Shown here in pieces: positions 23,595-36,387 of a DNA stretch of 64,000 nucleotides. A program made the translations under genes and the position numbers. The stretch covers positions 38,085,222-38,149,221 of the forward strand of contig OX104117.1 in the NCBI GenBank assembly GCA_944474755.1. Reading direction: 5' to 3'. The notes under the pieces were generated by a model. It saw only the letters and a list, made by a program, of their open reading frames with translations, searched no databases and was not told the origin of the DNA. Origin of the DNA: Limnoperna fortunei. Lineage: Eukaryota; Mollusca; Bivalvia; Mytilida; Modiolidae. How positions within the stretch are numbered: position 1 is the first letter of the stretch; each line of letters begins with the position of its first letter.

Positions 23595-24880
23595 TTAATT
23601 TAAAATATTATTGATATTTGACATTGTTGTATTAGCAATTTCGTCGGTAATAAAAACAGTTTATGTTATCAAAATGTTTTGCATGTAATAAAGTATTGGT
23701 TCAGAGTTAGTAGATTTTAGTCTTAAAGATGGTAAATGAAAGTTCAGACTCGTTTTTCACGATCATACTTTTTATCTTTAGATTCACGATAATCGTCATC
23801 GTCATCAGTTTCCTTTCTTTTATTCTGTTCCGGTCCCGTGGTTACGTTCTGTTTACTTGAAGTAAACTTGAAATTGAACAGCGACATTTATCATTCGCGG
23901 CCCTATTAACTACATTTAATAAAGCAACAAGTAAGCGCTTGAATCGAAACCCCGAAACCGGTTACTTTCAAACGCCGAAATGATTCGGATTCTAATTAGA
24001 ATATTCATTTATTTATTTCGATATGGTAAATAGTCTAAACCAGCAAGTGATCTCTCGATGTTATGCTAAAATTAATACAAAATTAAAGGCAAACTATCAA
24101 TCAAGATGTAAAATGAAATTAAAGAAACGTTTTTTATTTGAAAAGAAAGGCCCGACGGACTTTTTTCTATGGAAAAAAGCGTGCCCGTAGATACAACTGC
24201 ACTGCCCCGGGCGTCGGACTAACACATTTTTCCACCCCTGTCTTGGTTTCTATATTCTTTATGTTTTTGAAATCACAATATCATTATTAAAATTCATTTG
24301 CGCACGAGTATATAAACAGATTTTACTACGGATTCGCCAATTGTGCAAATTTTTTTTACGCCGAGCGTTAGAGACGGGTACAATGTGGGCATTAAGAGCA
24401 ACCAGTAATAAAATCAGTGTATATTGGTGTCCGCAACGAATAGTGAGTAAATTATCTTAATAAACTATACACAATCATAAACAAAAGATAAATAAAATAC
24501 ATAAAACACATTTAATACATATTAAACATAAAACACATTTGATCACAATACGAAATACCTATTCACAAAAACAATATGTATCTTCAATCCAATATGTGAC
24601 AAAAACCGCCAAAGATGTGGCAGAAAATCGCCAATATATAATGGATTGATTGATATAAATTCTAACAATAAAAGTTTGTAAAAAAAGAACATAATTAAAC
24701 ATGTATATAAATGAATTCAAAAATGGTCTTTTATGTAACAATGATAATTACAGTACAGAGACTGTTTTCACATATACTTAAAAAAGATGTGAAAAACACT
24801 TCTTACAGTAATCATACACATCATATACATTGCTCTCAAATACAGAAGCCCGTGCCTCTATGAATTAAACTTAAAAGAGT
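23595..24880. other. No gene recognised
   Basis: AT-rich DNA between the TIR element and the DIRS-like remnant. The ORF at 24559-24741 (minus) shows no features. Confidence 0.4.
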
Positions 24881-24887
24881 AAATGAT

Positions 24888-26160
24888 TTAATACGTAAGT
24901 TTTATAGTTGTTTGATATTTAAACCTGCAAATTTTAAGGATTGTTGCAGTTGAATATTGAAAATTTAGTGTAATAGGGCTTTTATCCATAGAGTTGAACA
25001 GAGGTTGTTCTTTGATATTATTTGGTATTATCCATGCCCTTAATTTGCAGGTAAGCCCATAATGAATGAACTCGACAAAGCATATTATTAAGCTTGTTAC
25101 TAAAAAGAAACAGTGTAGGGATATGTTTGACTGAACTATGTTCAAATTTGGACATTTGAATTTCCCAGCCTTCTCTTTCCCCACGATATACCTTAATGTC
25201 GCTAGCACTAAAAAGCGTTACCCTGAGAAGTGGTCAAACCTGCTATTTTACTAACACTAAAAAGGCATGAAATGCAAGTACATCGCACGGAATAAGTTGT
25301 GTGTAAAGCTTGCAGAGAAGGTATTGGGTAGAGATTAACATACACTTTTTAATATAGAAGAGGTTATATGCAGCCTCTTTTTCCTTACCTGGCTTCAATT
25401 TATTATAGCCTCGCAGAGTTTAACTACTGATAGTTAGGCCTCGATTCCCTTCCTATTGCAACAAAAAAAGGTGATAGCAGACATATACGTTGCCACTGTC
25501 GATGCTGCTAAATTTATCTGAAATTATTTAACAGTAAGCGATAAATAAAGTACGGTGTTCTAAAAGTGCTAAAAACAGGCTTGTGAGAAAAAATATTTCA
25601 TAAATTCTTTATAAAGTGCAAAAAATCGTTTATGGAAAAGATTTTTGATTATTGGTACTACTTTACATGCAAAATAGCTTTTTCTTAAAGACTGAAACGG
25701 TTCTGTTGATCTTTAGGTTTGTTTAATTTGTCAAGCGGTAAACGGATTTCCCTCAAAATCTGTATTAAGTTCAAGACCCAAAAATGTCAATGGAGAAGTT
25801 GGGAAAAGATTTTTCTTGCTTGATAGACAAACCTATTCTATGTCAATAAAAACCTACTAAAATATAGAAAACTGAAGGGTTCTATGAACGCAAAACTTCC
25901 TCTTTCTTTAAAATAGGGTAAAAAAACATTGGGTACATCCAGTCGTTTAAAAGTTTTTTTTTAAAGTTTTGTCGTAGCATAATAAAAAAATTTTGAATTT
26001 GCAATGACTTAATGGTAATGGCAACATTTAAAATATAGTTTTAAATCAGGATAATTTATTACTAGGCTCCATGTCTCTCTGGACTTGGTGTTTGGCTGTG
26101 GGTGGCTTTCAGTGGTTGCCTTTTTACAGAGACTTTTTTTATTCAACAACATATTGCACA
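24888..26160 (-). pseudogene. DIRS-like retroelement remnant: RT end and tyrosine recombinase
   Basis: Reading the minus strand from right to left: near 25800 a thumb-like LTFLGLELNT is followed, after a frameshift, by LREIRLPLDKLNK. Near 25520 comes NLAASTVATYMSAI, a typical start of a phage-integrase-like core-binding domain. Near 25300 FRAMYLHFMPF follows. The open 106-codon end (24888-25208) has ISLHCFFLVTSLIICFVEF and QPLFNSMDKSPITLNF, like the recombinase catalytic domain. An RT followed by a tyrosine recombinase is the DIRS/Ngaro layout. Many frameshifts and stops make it dead, and the catalytic Arg/His residues cannot be read with confidence. Confidence 0.6.
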
Positions 26161-26930
26161 TTACTGTCCAGCAGTCACCAAAGTTGCCATATATTGCTAG
26201 CTATCTGATTACAGTTTATTGTAACATAGAAAAAATAATATTAGCATGATATATTGCAGCAGGTAATAAACATAATTATTTAATAAAAATATATTTAAAA
26301 AAAAAACCGAAATGATCAAATGCGGATTTTTGCCGTCTTATTTTAGATATTACATTACTTCCGTGTAGGGAATACACCACGAGTTTGTAAAAAAGATCTT
26401 TGTTTTAAAGTTTGAACAGTTCTTTGTTTGGAAGGTATATTTTGTTATTATATTCTATTAAATATTATAACTAAACATGGCACCTTATAGTTCAGATTTA
26501 TTACATTCATGAGCGCTGCTCACGAAAACTGTTAAAGTACCGTTATTAACACTAACAGTATTGACTTAATCATTGATTTGAATTTTTTCGTTTATACGGA
26601 GAATTAGAAAATAAAAAGAAGCAGGGAAACAAATAGCACATGTTATCTCTCAACATAATATATATTTTAAGCATTTAATATTTCCTTTGCATCATAAATA
26701 TTTTGACATTCTTTCAAGAAAGGAACTTGTCGTACTTTCCCTTGCCTTCATAAGTGCATGTCTGGTCAAAAATTCATGTTTAAAAATAATATATATAATA
26801 GTTTCAGTTTGGTTTTATTTAGATATTTGGTTTATCTTATACACCGAGTATAAAATTAGGGTTAGGATATAATTTAGATCATAATATTTCTTGTCATGTA
26901 TTTTATATCCCCAAATGAGGTTTGACATTT
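26161..26930. other. No gene recognised
   Basis: AT-rich spacer between two retroelement remnants. The plus-strand frame at 26687-26872 is hydrophobic low-complexity sequence without other support. Confidence 0.35.
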
Positions 26931-26934
26931 TAAA

Positions 26935-27700
26935 GATATGATTACCCAATTTCAGTTTGGTAAACAGCTGATCGATTGTTTTGCCAAAACAGTTCCAAGT
27001 ATTTGCATTTTATGAAGTTGTGTTCATAATCTTCAGTGATGTTACATTTTGGGGTTGTATAAATTCTCCATAGATATAATAATAATTTGCAAGGAAGTAT
27101 AAAATGTAATAAATTCCATCTGAAGATAACTAACTTGTTTTCCTTAAGGTGTTTGAAAACAAAGGTCATCATATTGAGAATTATATATTCCATGTTTTAT
27201 ATTTGTAAAAGTTTTGAAAACCTGTAGGCATATCAGTTTCTTTACTAGTTTATATTTTATACATCCTTTTGTCTCTATATCATGTAAATCAATATTATTT
27301 ATGTGTATGTTAGTGTTAATTTTAACCATGGTTTTTATGTAGTCTTCTTTTTTAATTTTTTGCAACCATGAGGTTGATATTGCTTTCATAACTGGCAGAA
27401 ATTCTGCAATCCAATTATTTTTTAATTTTGAGTTTATTTAGAATATACCTTTCTGAGATGCAGCCATTTTGATCTAATAAATCATTAATATATATTATGT
27501 TTGCTATCTACCCAAATTCGAAGCATTATGCATTTGCCGTTGTGTTTTATTAATTTAATTCCCCAGATAACTTGTTAACGTATTGTTTTGAAGTTATAAA
27601 GCTCTGAAATTTTCGTTTTATTCATTTTTATCCATGTTTTAACAATTTCTAGATAAAATTTTGGAAGCTGATTTACTTTTGGTATGAACTTATACTTTCT
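26935..27700 (-). pseudogene. Non-LTR retrotransposon C-terminal remnant
   Basis: Upstream pieces on the minus strand read YINDLLDQNGCISERYILNK near 27460, then an open piece MKAISTSWLQKIKKEDYIK. The last open piece contains FRWNLLHFILPCKLLLYLWR and NITEDYEHNFIKCKYLELFW. This His/Cys-rich ending, preceded by a Trp-rich segment, is usual for the region after the RT domain in non-LTR elements. A frame change lies around 27144-27193, where two frames overlap. Confidence 0.65.
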
Positions 27701-28120
27701 AAATTTGTTTTACAGACACTTGTTGTGAGTATATGCGCAAATAATAAAGAGGCCGTTGTCATCTCAATACATCTGCATTGACCAGACCCCATAATAAGTG
27801 TTCAAAGTCATGTTCCCGCCATTCTCTAAAAGTGTGAATCGAACAAAAAGTATATAAACGCAGCGATGTCACATGATCTGCGGGATAGGGTTTGAAATAC
27901 TTCAGTTTATTTCATGAGCGCACCAATTTCAAGAGGGTATCTCAGAAAATACACTAACAAATTTATGGAATTCATATAGCCAGTGTGTTACTGATTCGAG
28001 TCTAAAGAAAAGCTTGTTGTTTCTTTCGGACTATAACACCCTCCATTTTTTTCGAAAGGATGAAATTTAACATTAGCTGTTTTTTGTGTTTAAAAGTTAA
28101 CCAGTAAAATGTCTGAAGTG
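27701..28120. other. Upstream region of copy 2, no gene recognised
   Basis: Nothing supportable apart from weak similarity to sequence upstream of the other EF-hand copies near its right end. Confidence 0.35.
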
Positions 28121-28199
28121 TAATTTTTTATTTCGCTTACTATTTAAGTGTACTTTTAAGTAATCATATTCAATTAAGAAAACAAAATAATAACATTAT

Positions 28200-28354
28200 G
28201 TATTTAAATCCGTTTTGAAATTTAAAAATCGTGTGTGTTGATTTGGTAATTGTAACTGGTTGCATTTTATTTCGACATTTTGTTTATGCTATATAAGAAG
28301 GGGTACAATCCGGTAAAGCCCATATCACATAAGATAACTTTTATTAGGACTCTG
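28200..28354 (+). promoter_or_regulatory. Promoter and exon 1 of EF-hand copy 2
   Basis: TATATAAG at 28290-28297, then AACTTTTATTAGGACTCTG ending at 28354 before the donor GTAAGTAC. This is the same arrangement as at copy 1, and the promoter looks intact. Confidence 0.65.
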
Positions 28355-28940
28355 GTAAGTACACATGCTAAAATTAATGTTTACTCTTTACCTTCTTTTG
28401 TTTACGGCTTGTATTATTTCTTCTTTATTGGTTTATGTTTTGTTAATAACAAACATTCAGATATTTATAATAAATTATAAAAAATCCTTGTTTATCAAAT
28501 CTATTAACAGCAGACTAGTATATTGTTGTTGTGTTACAAACGGGTACATAAATCTGATCAGAAAATATAAAGGATTCGGCTTTATCGGGTGTGCATAGGA
28601 ACTATGAATCGGACAAACAATAACCATATTAGAATGTTATTTTATCACTGTTCCGATTCAACATGACCCAGAAGTAGGTTTTAGACAGTTCAAAACACGC
28701 ATAATTATATTCATGTAATAATAAACAATATTGGCTTTAAATAGTAATGTGCACTATAAAACCTCGTACATAATGTAAATTTCTTTTGTTTTGTGTTTGA
28801 CTGTAGTTACCTGTAATGTAATGAATACAAACAATGTCAATGAAAAAAGAGAGTTTAAAAACGGCATTTATCGTGGAAACGTCGTAACTAAATATAAATG
28901 CTGAATTTAAGGACTTAGCATAAACTTTAACAAACTTCAG

Positions 28941-29536
28941 ATAATGCATAAAAGAGTAACGATGAAAAGAGATGTATCTATGCATGTGTATCCTGCATTT
29001 TACTTGATTGACGCCAACAAGGATGGACATATATCTGCACATGAGTTTGCCAACTTTTATTGTTCTAACCTGCCACAACATTGGACTAACTTATGACCAG
29101 TTGAAAGAAGCATTTGTCATAGCTTTGCAGGTGGTAGACACTAACGGACATTTACAATTAGAAATAAATGGTATGTATAGGTAAAGATTCTTGCATTATA
29201 ATTGCCATAAGGGAAACCGTTCTCTTGTCTGTTATGGGACATGAATTTGTTTCCAATAACTTAATTATTTGTACTATTTAAAATATTTTCTCGTATGTTC
29301 TTTATTGAGTGTGAAAAGAAGAGCGTCTTAATAGGGTTCTTCCTATACACATTAATGCATAACAATGATTGTTTTTAAATTCACACAGATATTAGTTGGT
29401 CGCTGTTGAAAAGACGATAAATGCCTAGAGAGGAAACTGTTTAAACCTATATCCATACATTTCATAAATTATTAAATTCTTATTGATTACAGAGTTACAA
29501 TGTTTGGCAGAAAGTGCAGAAAGTGGATGTGTTTAA
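28941..29536 (+). pseudogene. EF-hand family copy 2, broken
   Basis: The EF-hand exon (28941-29170) encodes MHKRVTMKRD and a canonical loop DANKDGHISAHEF. An extra A at about 29080 shifts the frame, compared with copies 1 and 3, and leads to a TGA at 29094. The continuing shifted frame would give a second loop around VDTNGHLQLEIN. The last exon (29493-29536) is preserved and would read ELQCLAESAESGCV. The signal-peptide exon is missing: the sequence jumps from intron 1 (near 28465) to intron 2 equivalents (near 28505). Compared with copy 1 about 1.5 kb is lost. The first loop matches the EF-hand consensus better than copy 1 does. Confidence 0.75.
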
Positions 29537-29746
29537 TGATCTGAAGATTAAGATACATAGGAACAAATTATTTGGTACATAAGCGTCATCATTCATTTTA
29601 TTCTGTTCAGAATAGTGTTTGGAAACAAACTGTAGGTTGAAATAAACAATGATAGCATTGTTTCTTGTTTAAAATGCATATGTAATTAATTTTTCTGTAC
29701 TCATTAAAATGTATTTGTTCATTAAATATATACCTGTAGCAACCAC

Positions 29747-31040
29747 AAGAGTTCGTGAACGCTATTACAAAAAGTAATTATCATGCAACTGTCCTATTAA
29801 AGCCGTTAAATGTGTGATATACAGTCAGAGACATTTAATCACAAGAATGTTACGTTATAAATGATCTTGTCGCTGGAATTGTTTAAAAGGGTATTCACAA
29901 TAACTCTGCGTTAAGTGTAGAGGTCCGATAAAGGTTTGATTGTTTAAGTCGTTTAAAAAACAGAAATGACAGATTTATGGAGCATGTTTGTAAATATTAT
30001 ACAATAGATAGATGTCGGATAAACGTAATATCCGTGTATTGACTAAACATAAAAATAGGGTTATAACATTGCACGACACGTAGAGCATCTCCTTTCCCCG
30101 TTGTCTGTCTCATCCTTAGGTTCAGTTAATGTAAAGTCATAACCTAATGATATAAAGTTATACGAAATTAAATATATTTAAGGCAGTGCACCAACATTAA
30201 CTTTACAAGTGAACCACCAAACTAAAAAATAAGTACAACCAAACAAAAACAGAAATGGCAAATACAAGAAAGTAAACTAAATAGTGTTTCATCCAAAACA
30301 AATGTCGTTTTGGGTTAACCGTATAATATGTCCAATCTGGACAGTAAATTCACGCCAATTACGAACGGAAAACACGCGCATTATTGATCAATTTTTCTTT
30401 AATTTCTAAAAGGCAACAAATAAAAGACATAAATTTGTCCAAACAAACGGACAAAAAAATGCAAAATCAAGGGCAATATGTGAAGTAAAATGCAATGAAA
30501 AGCTTAACTGCACGTTAAAATCGCTTGGTGTACTTAATACGCGCCCAATTTCAAATATTGAATGTTGAAATTATGAATGATAGAATTTGTTTGGCATTGA
30601 TATTTTTTGGCAGGCGGAAGTCAAAAATGATGCAAGTAAGGTTTATCGTTCAGAAAATTCCGATAATAAATGTTGATAATCTATTGTTTTATTAATTTGT
30701 TTGAAATTAAGCCTTGGGCACATAATTTAAACTCAACTATCGATTATTTATCTAGGGGCTTAGTTTTGCAACTTGTTGAGTTTATTAAATTTAGTCAATG
30801 GGTGTGCAAAAATTACATTTGTTTTACTGTCATTTGTGTATCCAAGAAGTGTTGCACTCTCCAAACACATAACACGATATGATCTGGGGTCAGGTCCTCC
30901 TTATTAAAATCTGGCAATTCTAGCCCTCCCAAACAAAAAGACATCTCTTTCTGCCACCTTGTAGGCGCGAAGCAGCTCTAATGGTCGGAACCTGTGAAAC
31001 TTAAGTGTGGAAAACTGGATAAAGAGAGATAATTCAATCT
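29747..31040 (+). repeat. Segmental-duplication flank of copy 2
   Basis: Matches 14586-16400 in order and orientation, for example TTTAATCACAAGAATG, TATAATATGTCCAATCT and GTAAGGTTTATCGTTC. Confidence 0.7.
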
Positions 31041-31900
31041 ATTGTAGCGGCTACAATGCGTTTACATACAAGAATGACAACATTAGCCAAAAAATGACAA
31101 ATACGAACAACAATTTTATGAGTTATTAATCAAAATTAGTTACACTTAATTAACAAATTACAAAAGTACATATTGTACAATATGCTCTTTCTCATGTAAA
31201 CCATTTATAAAAGATTAGTTCAAAACAAATATATAATACACATATAAGGCCAGATAAATATAAAATACAAACAATACGCCCAGGTTAATAAGAACCTCAT
31301 AACACCTCCACTCTTAAGATAATTGAATGCGATCATAGCTTTGAAAAATATATACATTGATTGTTAATGAAATAAACGTATAATTATTAATGCATAAGAG
31401 TTAAGCTACATGTAAAGGCTCTTTTCAACAACCGTTGCAAAGTGTGAATAACACTGTATCAAGCCAACTGTAAAAGCCAATACTTCGAAGGATTTGCATT
31501 AGCTTGACCAGGGGATTACAATCATTATTGCTTTTAACATATGAATTGAAGACATATACATCGCTGGGGAGTTTTTATTAATTCGTTTAAATCATTATTT
31601 GACTCGCTATCTCATATGTGCCAAACTATCTTGTCTGTAATGGGATGACCAAGAACTAGCAAAAATATAATCACCTTATCACACGGTTTAAAACTCAATT
31701 CCTGGTATCGTTGTCATACATGTACCATATTTATATATTTTTATTTTACATTGTTCACTTTTCAAATTTGATTGTGCAATTTACACTGCATCATAAAATT
31801 TTTCTTTATATTTAGACACATAGTCAACTAAAGCCTAGAATTACATGAACGGTCTCTCTTTCAGGAAACAAAAGGAAATATAAACCTTTATTCCAGTCTC
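31041..31900. other. No gene recognised
   Basis: AT-rich. Nothing supportable seen. Confidence 0.4.
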
Positions 31901-31901
31901 T

Positions 31902-32345
31902 TTAAAACTTTAAACAAAATATTTTCAACATATTTCTCAAGGTTTGATAAAAATCTTCTAAGGCTCTTTGAGATTCTGGCTGGTATGAACTTTTCTTGCG
32001 CTGCTTACTTTCTGGATAATTCTTCTGCTCGATAAGGCGTTCTTTATTGTAAGGATATTGACCTGCATCTAAAGTCATTAGTGGTAGCCTTAGTAGAAAA
32101 AAAATACTCTCAAAGTTTGTGTTGAAAATATCAGAAAGGTCTACTGTAGCGTTATCATCTTGCGTTTTATACCTGGCTCTAGTAACAGCACATATTGGGC
32201 ACAAGTCAGTATCAGCTCATATTGGGCACAAGTCAATATCAGCTTCGCATCTACTTCACATCTACTGCTGATTACAATAGGGTCAGCAATTAGCCTTTTC
32301 CTCGCCAAGTCATTACCTAATAACAAAGAAATACCTTCTAAAGGT
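31902..32345 (-). pseudogene. Gypsy-like LTR retrotransposon Pol fragment
   Basis: On the minus strand GISLLLGNDLARKRLIADPI is typical of the stretch between protease and RT in Gypsy-type Pol. It is followed, in another frame, by CPICAVTRARYKTQD and VDLSDIFNT. A 28-bp direct duplication at about 32185-32240 (the word CATATTGGGCACAAGTCA twice) lies between. No RT core motif, LTR or primer binding site is visible. The fragment is short and frame-broken. Confidence 0.6.
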
Positions 32346-33120
32346 CCTAGCCTACGGTCCTTTGACCATGTTATGAATGTTTTTGTCGACTTGTAACAGG
32401 TCTATTCTGTTTCTAGCCTATTGCCCTATGACCATATTAACTCGTCCTAGCCTGGTATATTGTTCTGTCTATAAACTTTTACGTAAGATGTATACCTAAG
32501 ACCGTATTATGTCCATTATTACCTAGACATTTACCAGGTCTTTCCGGCCCTAGTTTATCCTCTGGCCATGCTATACCGTATAAGTGATTTTTTTAGAGTG
32601 GGGAAAAACTCGGTTTTTGTTACTAATTAATTAATTTTACATTCATGTTTTATGTTCTTGCCTGGATTGTGACTTAGACTCTTACAATTTATAAATAACA
32701 TTACATTATAAATAAATAAATTTCTACGGACGGCACTAGTTCAGACAACAAATTGTGTGTTTCAGTATTGGTTAGTATAGTGTTGGTAAATTGTACATTG
32801 CTTTATAAGATAAAGGATCGGAGATATAGAGGAGCAATTAGAAAACGACTTTTCATGGCTAGACAACATAATGGTTAAACAAAATGACCATGGCTTTATA
32901 ATTCAGACCTTGGATTTCGTAAATCAACTGCCGATAACATGTTTAACTTGGTTATTATAAACAACTTTGAAGACTAAATATGAATTTTTAATCAAAATCA
33001 GTAGAATCTTTGCACTAATCATGTGCAATCTGATGGGTTTGACCCATTCAAAATAAACATTTTAACTTATGTTATTGATGTAATACAGATAAATAAAGAA
33101 GAAAATAATTAAAAACAAAT
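32346..33120. other. No gene recognised
   Basis: The left part (to about 32560) may belong to the Gypsy-like fragment. The remainder is AT-rich without supportable features. Confidence 0.35.
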
Positions 33121-33164
33121 AAAAAAGTAGAAGTTGAAATAAATACACTCACTATAACATGTGC

Positions 33165-33500
33165 CCGTACTAAAGTTATAATAAAAGTTCGCTTAATTGC
33201 TGCGAGCTAAAACGAATTCTACTCCTTGTTATATGGCACGAGGCAAAGATCAAATTAAGTGCAACCGATTACGACTCACTGACAGATCCTAGTTCAAAGA
33301 GATTTAGGTACATCGTATAATAATTTATTATATTTTAAATTTAAGGCTAATTACTCAAAATGGCAGTGATATTAGGCAAATTACTAATTGTAATTCTGTC
33401 ATTTTAATAGTAATTTCTATTAACTACTTCAAAATACAGAGTCTACACCCATGTAAAACAATAATGCCACACAAAGAAAAAACAACAAACATAAATTTAA
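33165..33500 (-). promoter_or_regulatory. Orphan promoter and exon 1 of EF-hand copy 4, inverted
   Basis: On the minus strand the order is TAGTTAATAGAAATTACTAT, GAGTCGTAATCGGTTGCACT, CATATAACAAGGAGTAGAAT, then GAACTTTTATTATAACTTTA ending before GTACGGGC. This matches copy 3 (36160-36387) and, around the TATA region, copy 1. No signal-peptide or EF-hand exon follows at lower coordinates. The TATA box is changed to CATATAAC. Confidence 0.65.
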
Positions 33501-35570
33501 CCCTAATACACAATCGTATAAATAACTTCAGTGCAGTGAAGACAATATTTATTTATTTATTTATTTATTTCGAAACTTTGGAATGAAGAGGAGACTTTGA
33601 AAGATTAAGATACAGTTCAAAAACAATTTTTTAAATATTTGATTGACATAATTTCACTTTGTAAAATTATATATGTATTATATATACTTTGTAAAATAAT
33701 ACTATGTATTATTATACATAATTTCACTTTTTAAAATTATGTCATCATATATAAAAAGATAGATTCATGTTTGAAACCTGACTATAAATAATTAACGACT
33801 TCTATCTTGTTCCAATCTTCTGTAAATAACATACCACCTTCTCTTTGCTCTCACGTGTCTGAGTGATGCATATGTATGAATCTAAGTAAAACTTAATCTT
33901 ACACATACACTCCGTTTTGTTGCCGCGCGGAAGATCTATCTTAACCCTGTGCAAGTCACATTCGCGTCATCCTTAAACATTGCAATAACTCAAATAAATC
34001 TAACAACGTACCAAAACATATTTACAAGTTTACATATTTTGGCACCATAGAATGTGCAAACCCAATAATAAACTTGGATGTGTCTATCAAAAATAAAATA
34101 GTTGCACAGTCGTTTTGATTACTTATTTCTACCTTTAGACTTAAAAACCGCGCTACTAGTATAAGGTTGATTACAATGTTCATTTTACAGTTCAAAGATG
34201 CTGTTAAACATAATTTAAACGTAATTTGTTCTAATTCTTTTCACTACAGAAGACTGGAAATGTGAATTGTTTTCAGGTCTAATTAGCTGGAACGTTGAAG
34301 ACGATTGTTTTCTTTGACATTTTATCTTTTGGCGCTAAGTTTATGTAAACAAAACATAACGCGACTTTTTTTGCCAAAAACGTTGTACAATCAAAATGTA
34401 CGTGCTGATGTCGATTCTAAAAATGACCAATTTATAATAAATTCTCATTTCAAATCGTGTCGATTTAATTATTGCAAATATTTTAACACAACGAACACAA
34501 GTGTGCATTTTTGCCTCTGTACATTTTTGCTAAATGTCAAAACAAGTTACGGGGAAACATAGTTTCCCTTACGTCAATGCTTTCAAGTTGCATTGAGCGT
34601 TATCTCAGATTTTTCCTTGCATTATACTAGTGACCAGCCGAATCTATGCCTATACACTAGCTGGCCACTCCATCTTTAAACCTGTGTCATGTATTGCCCT
34701 TAATTGTTTAAATGTGGCATCAAATTAACCAGATGGTGGTGTTTGGCAAGAAACTTATTTACAAGTACAAATACATTAACAAGTTTTAATTTAGCCTGTT
34801 TCTTACCTTCAATTTGAGTGAAATTTCACCAAAAATTATTTTAAATGTAAAGTAGGTGGGTTTTGTTTAATTTGGATATTTTGACCATAATGCTGCATTT
34901 ACATACCTTCAGTTGAGCAGTGTTTGGAAAAATAATGAATAATGTTCATAATAGAAACTTCTATAGACAATACATTTAACTTTTAAAAGGCAAATTTTTG
35001 TGACAAAATGTTTTCAGTTTGGAGAAATTTTCCTTAATTCAAACTGAGCATTGCAGTTTTAATTTTGATGAAATAGAAACAGAAAAACACATTTCTGTCA
35101 TTTCGTGTGGTTTATGTGTATTTAGAAAAGATGGAAAAAGTGCTAAGCAATTTCTATACTGTGCATCAGACAATGTTGTCTTTATTAGTACCTCTTTCAG
35201 TTTGTTTCAATGAGGGATACAACAACCTATGTAAAAAACTTTCAGAAAAAATCCACAAAAATCATCTCAGCTCTAGGTTAAAACAGTAGTAAATGCATTG
35301 GCCATAGTCGAAAATACTAACATTTCTGGAATTTGTATAACTTTCTAAAAATGATCAGCATTTACTAGGGCTAGAAAATTTATAAACTTTCATTCACTAT
35401 TATAAAAATAGATATGCGTGACCAGTTGTAATGATATAGGGTAAACATCTGGTCACCTGTGACATTTACTTCAGTACAGTTATACCTTGCGATGAGCGTA
35501 TAAATTTTGAATAACTAATTATATAAACGACTCTCAAAGATCCTGGAAGTCACATTATGTTTGGTCCTTA
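33501..35570. other. No gene recognised; small TTTA microsatellite
   Basis: A short (TTTA)n run lies near 33548-33570. The frames at 34305-34562 and 35019-35213 show no domain or splice evidence. Confidence 0.4.
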
Positions 35571-35625
35571 TAAAAGTTACATGATCAAAGTTTACCAGAA
35601 TGTGATCTGAATGGGGTTAAATAAG

Positions 35626-35690
35626 ATCTTCATGCAGCGACAACAGGAAAAGGGGGCAGCAAGTTAAAGATTTGATTTTTTGAAGTGAAG
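35626..35690. mobile_element. Solo end related to the 5.27-kb TIR element
   Basis: AAGATCTTCATGCAGCGAC, then AAAAGGGGGCAGCAAGTTAA and AGATTTGATTTT match the right TIR at 23510-23575. No second end or target duplication was found. Confidence 0.45.
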
Positions 35691-35925
35691 GAAGCAATTT
35701 AGAGAATTTTAATAGTCACAATACGGACAACGCACACAAACAACATAACATGTATGGATAATTAATCAATAAGATACAATGTAGGATAAAATTGTTCAAA
35801 ATTGTCTTCTTCTTTCCTTGATGAATCTATCATTTGCAGAGTTATTTCCGTTCTAAAAATACTAATCACTTGATGTGAAGCACCTATTCATTAATTTCAC
35901 TCGAATACTGAAGCAACCAACAGTT

Positions 35926-35928
35926 TAA

Positions 35929-35975
<47 letters not shown>

Positions 35976-35976
35976 A
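35926..35976. repeat. (AAAT)n microsatellite
   Basis: About 12 uninterrupted TAAA/AAAT units. A similar shorter run is at 43122-43150. Confidence 0.9.
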
Positions 35977-36119
35977 CAAATACAATCAGAAAAGTCACAG
36001 CACTGTATTTTTTAAAATTCTAATTGTAAGAAATTAACCCCAGCCTCCCAGCTTTCGCGCTATTTTAATGATGTAATATGGTTAAATATAGTTATGTTTG
36101 TTTTTTTTCTTTTTTTCTT

Positions 36120-36387
36120 ATTGTGACATAGTTGTTTCACGCTACATAAGTGGGTGTGAAGTACCGTAGTTAATAGAAATTACTTTTAAAATATCAGAAT
36201 TACAATTTGAAATTTGCCAACTATTATTGTCATTTTGAGTTATTAGAGTAAAATTTAAAATGTAATAAATTATTGTATGATGTATTTAAATCCCTTTGAA
36301 CTATAAAAATTGGACATGTCAATGAGTTGTAATCGGTTAAGAGGAGAGTATTTGTAGCTCACTAGAGAACTTTTATTATAACTTTTT
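36120..36387 (+). promoter_or_regulatory. Decayed promoter and exon 1 of EF-hand copy 3
   Basis: It matches copy 4's promoter block (ATGTATTTAAATCCCTTTGA, TTGTAATCGGTTAAG) and ends with GAACTTTTATTATAACTTTT before GTAAGC at 36388. The TATA box and about 20 bases around it are missing relative to copies 1 and 2. Confidence 0.6.

Noticed and set aside
28737..29081. Minus-strand 114-codon frame over the EF-hand exon of copy 2
   Set aside because: It is antisense to the conserved exon and includes intron. The EF-hand motif is on the plus strand.
32160..32396. Plus-strand 78-codon frame
   Set aside because: It is the shadow of the Gypsy-like fragment, which has recognisable motifs on the minus strand.
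33541..33575. Possible CRISPR-like or satellite array
   Set aside because: It is only a simple TTTA run. No array with regular spacers exists anywhere in the window.
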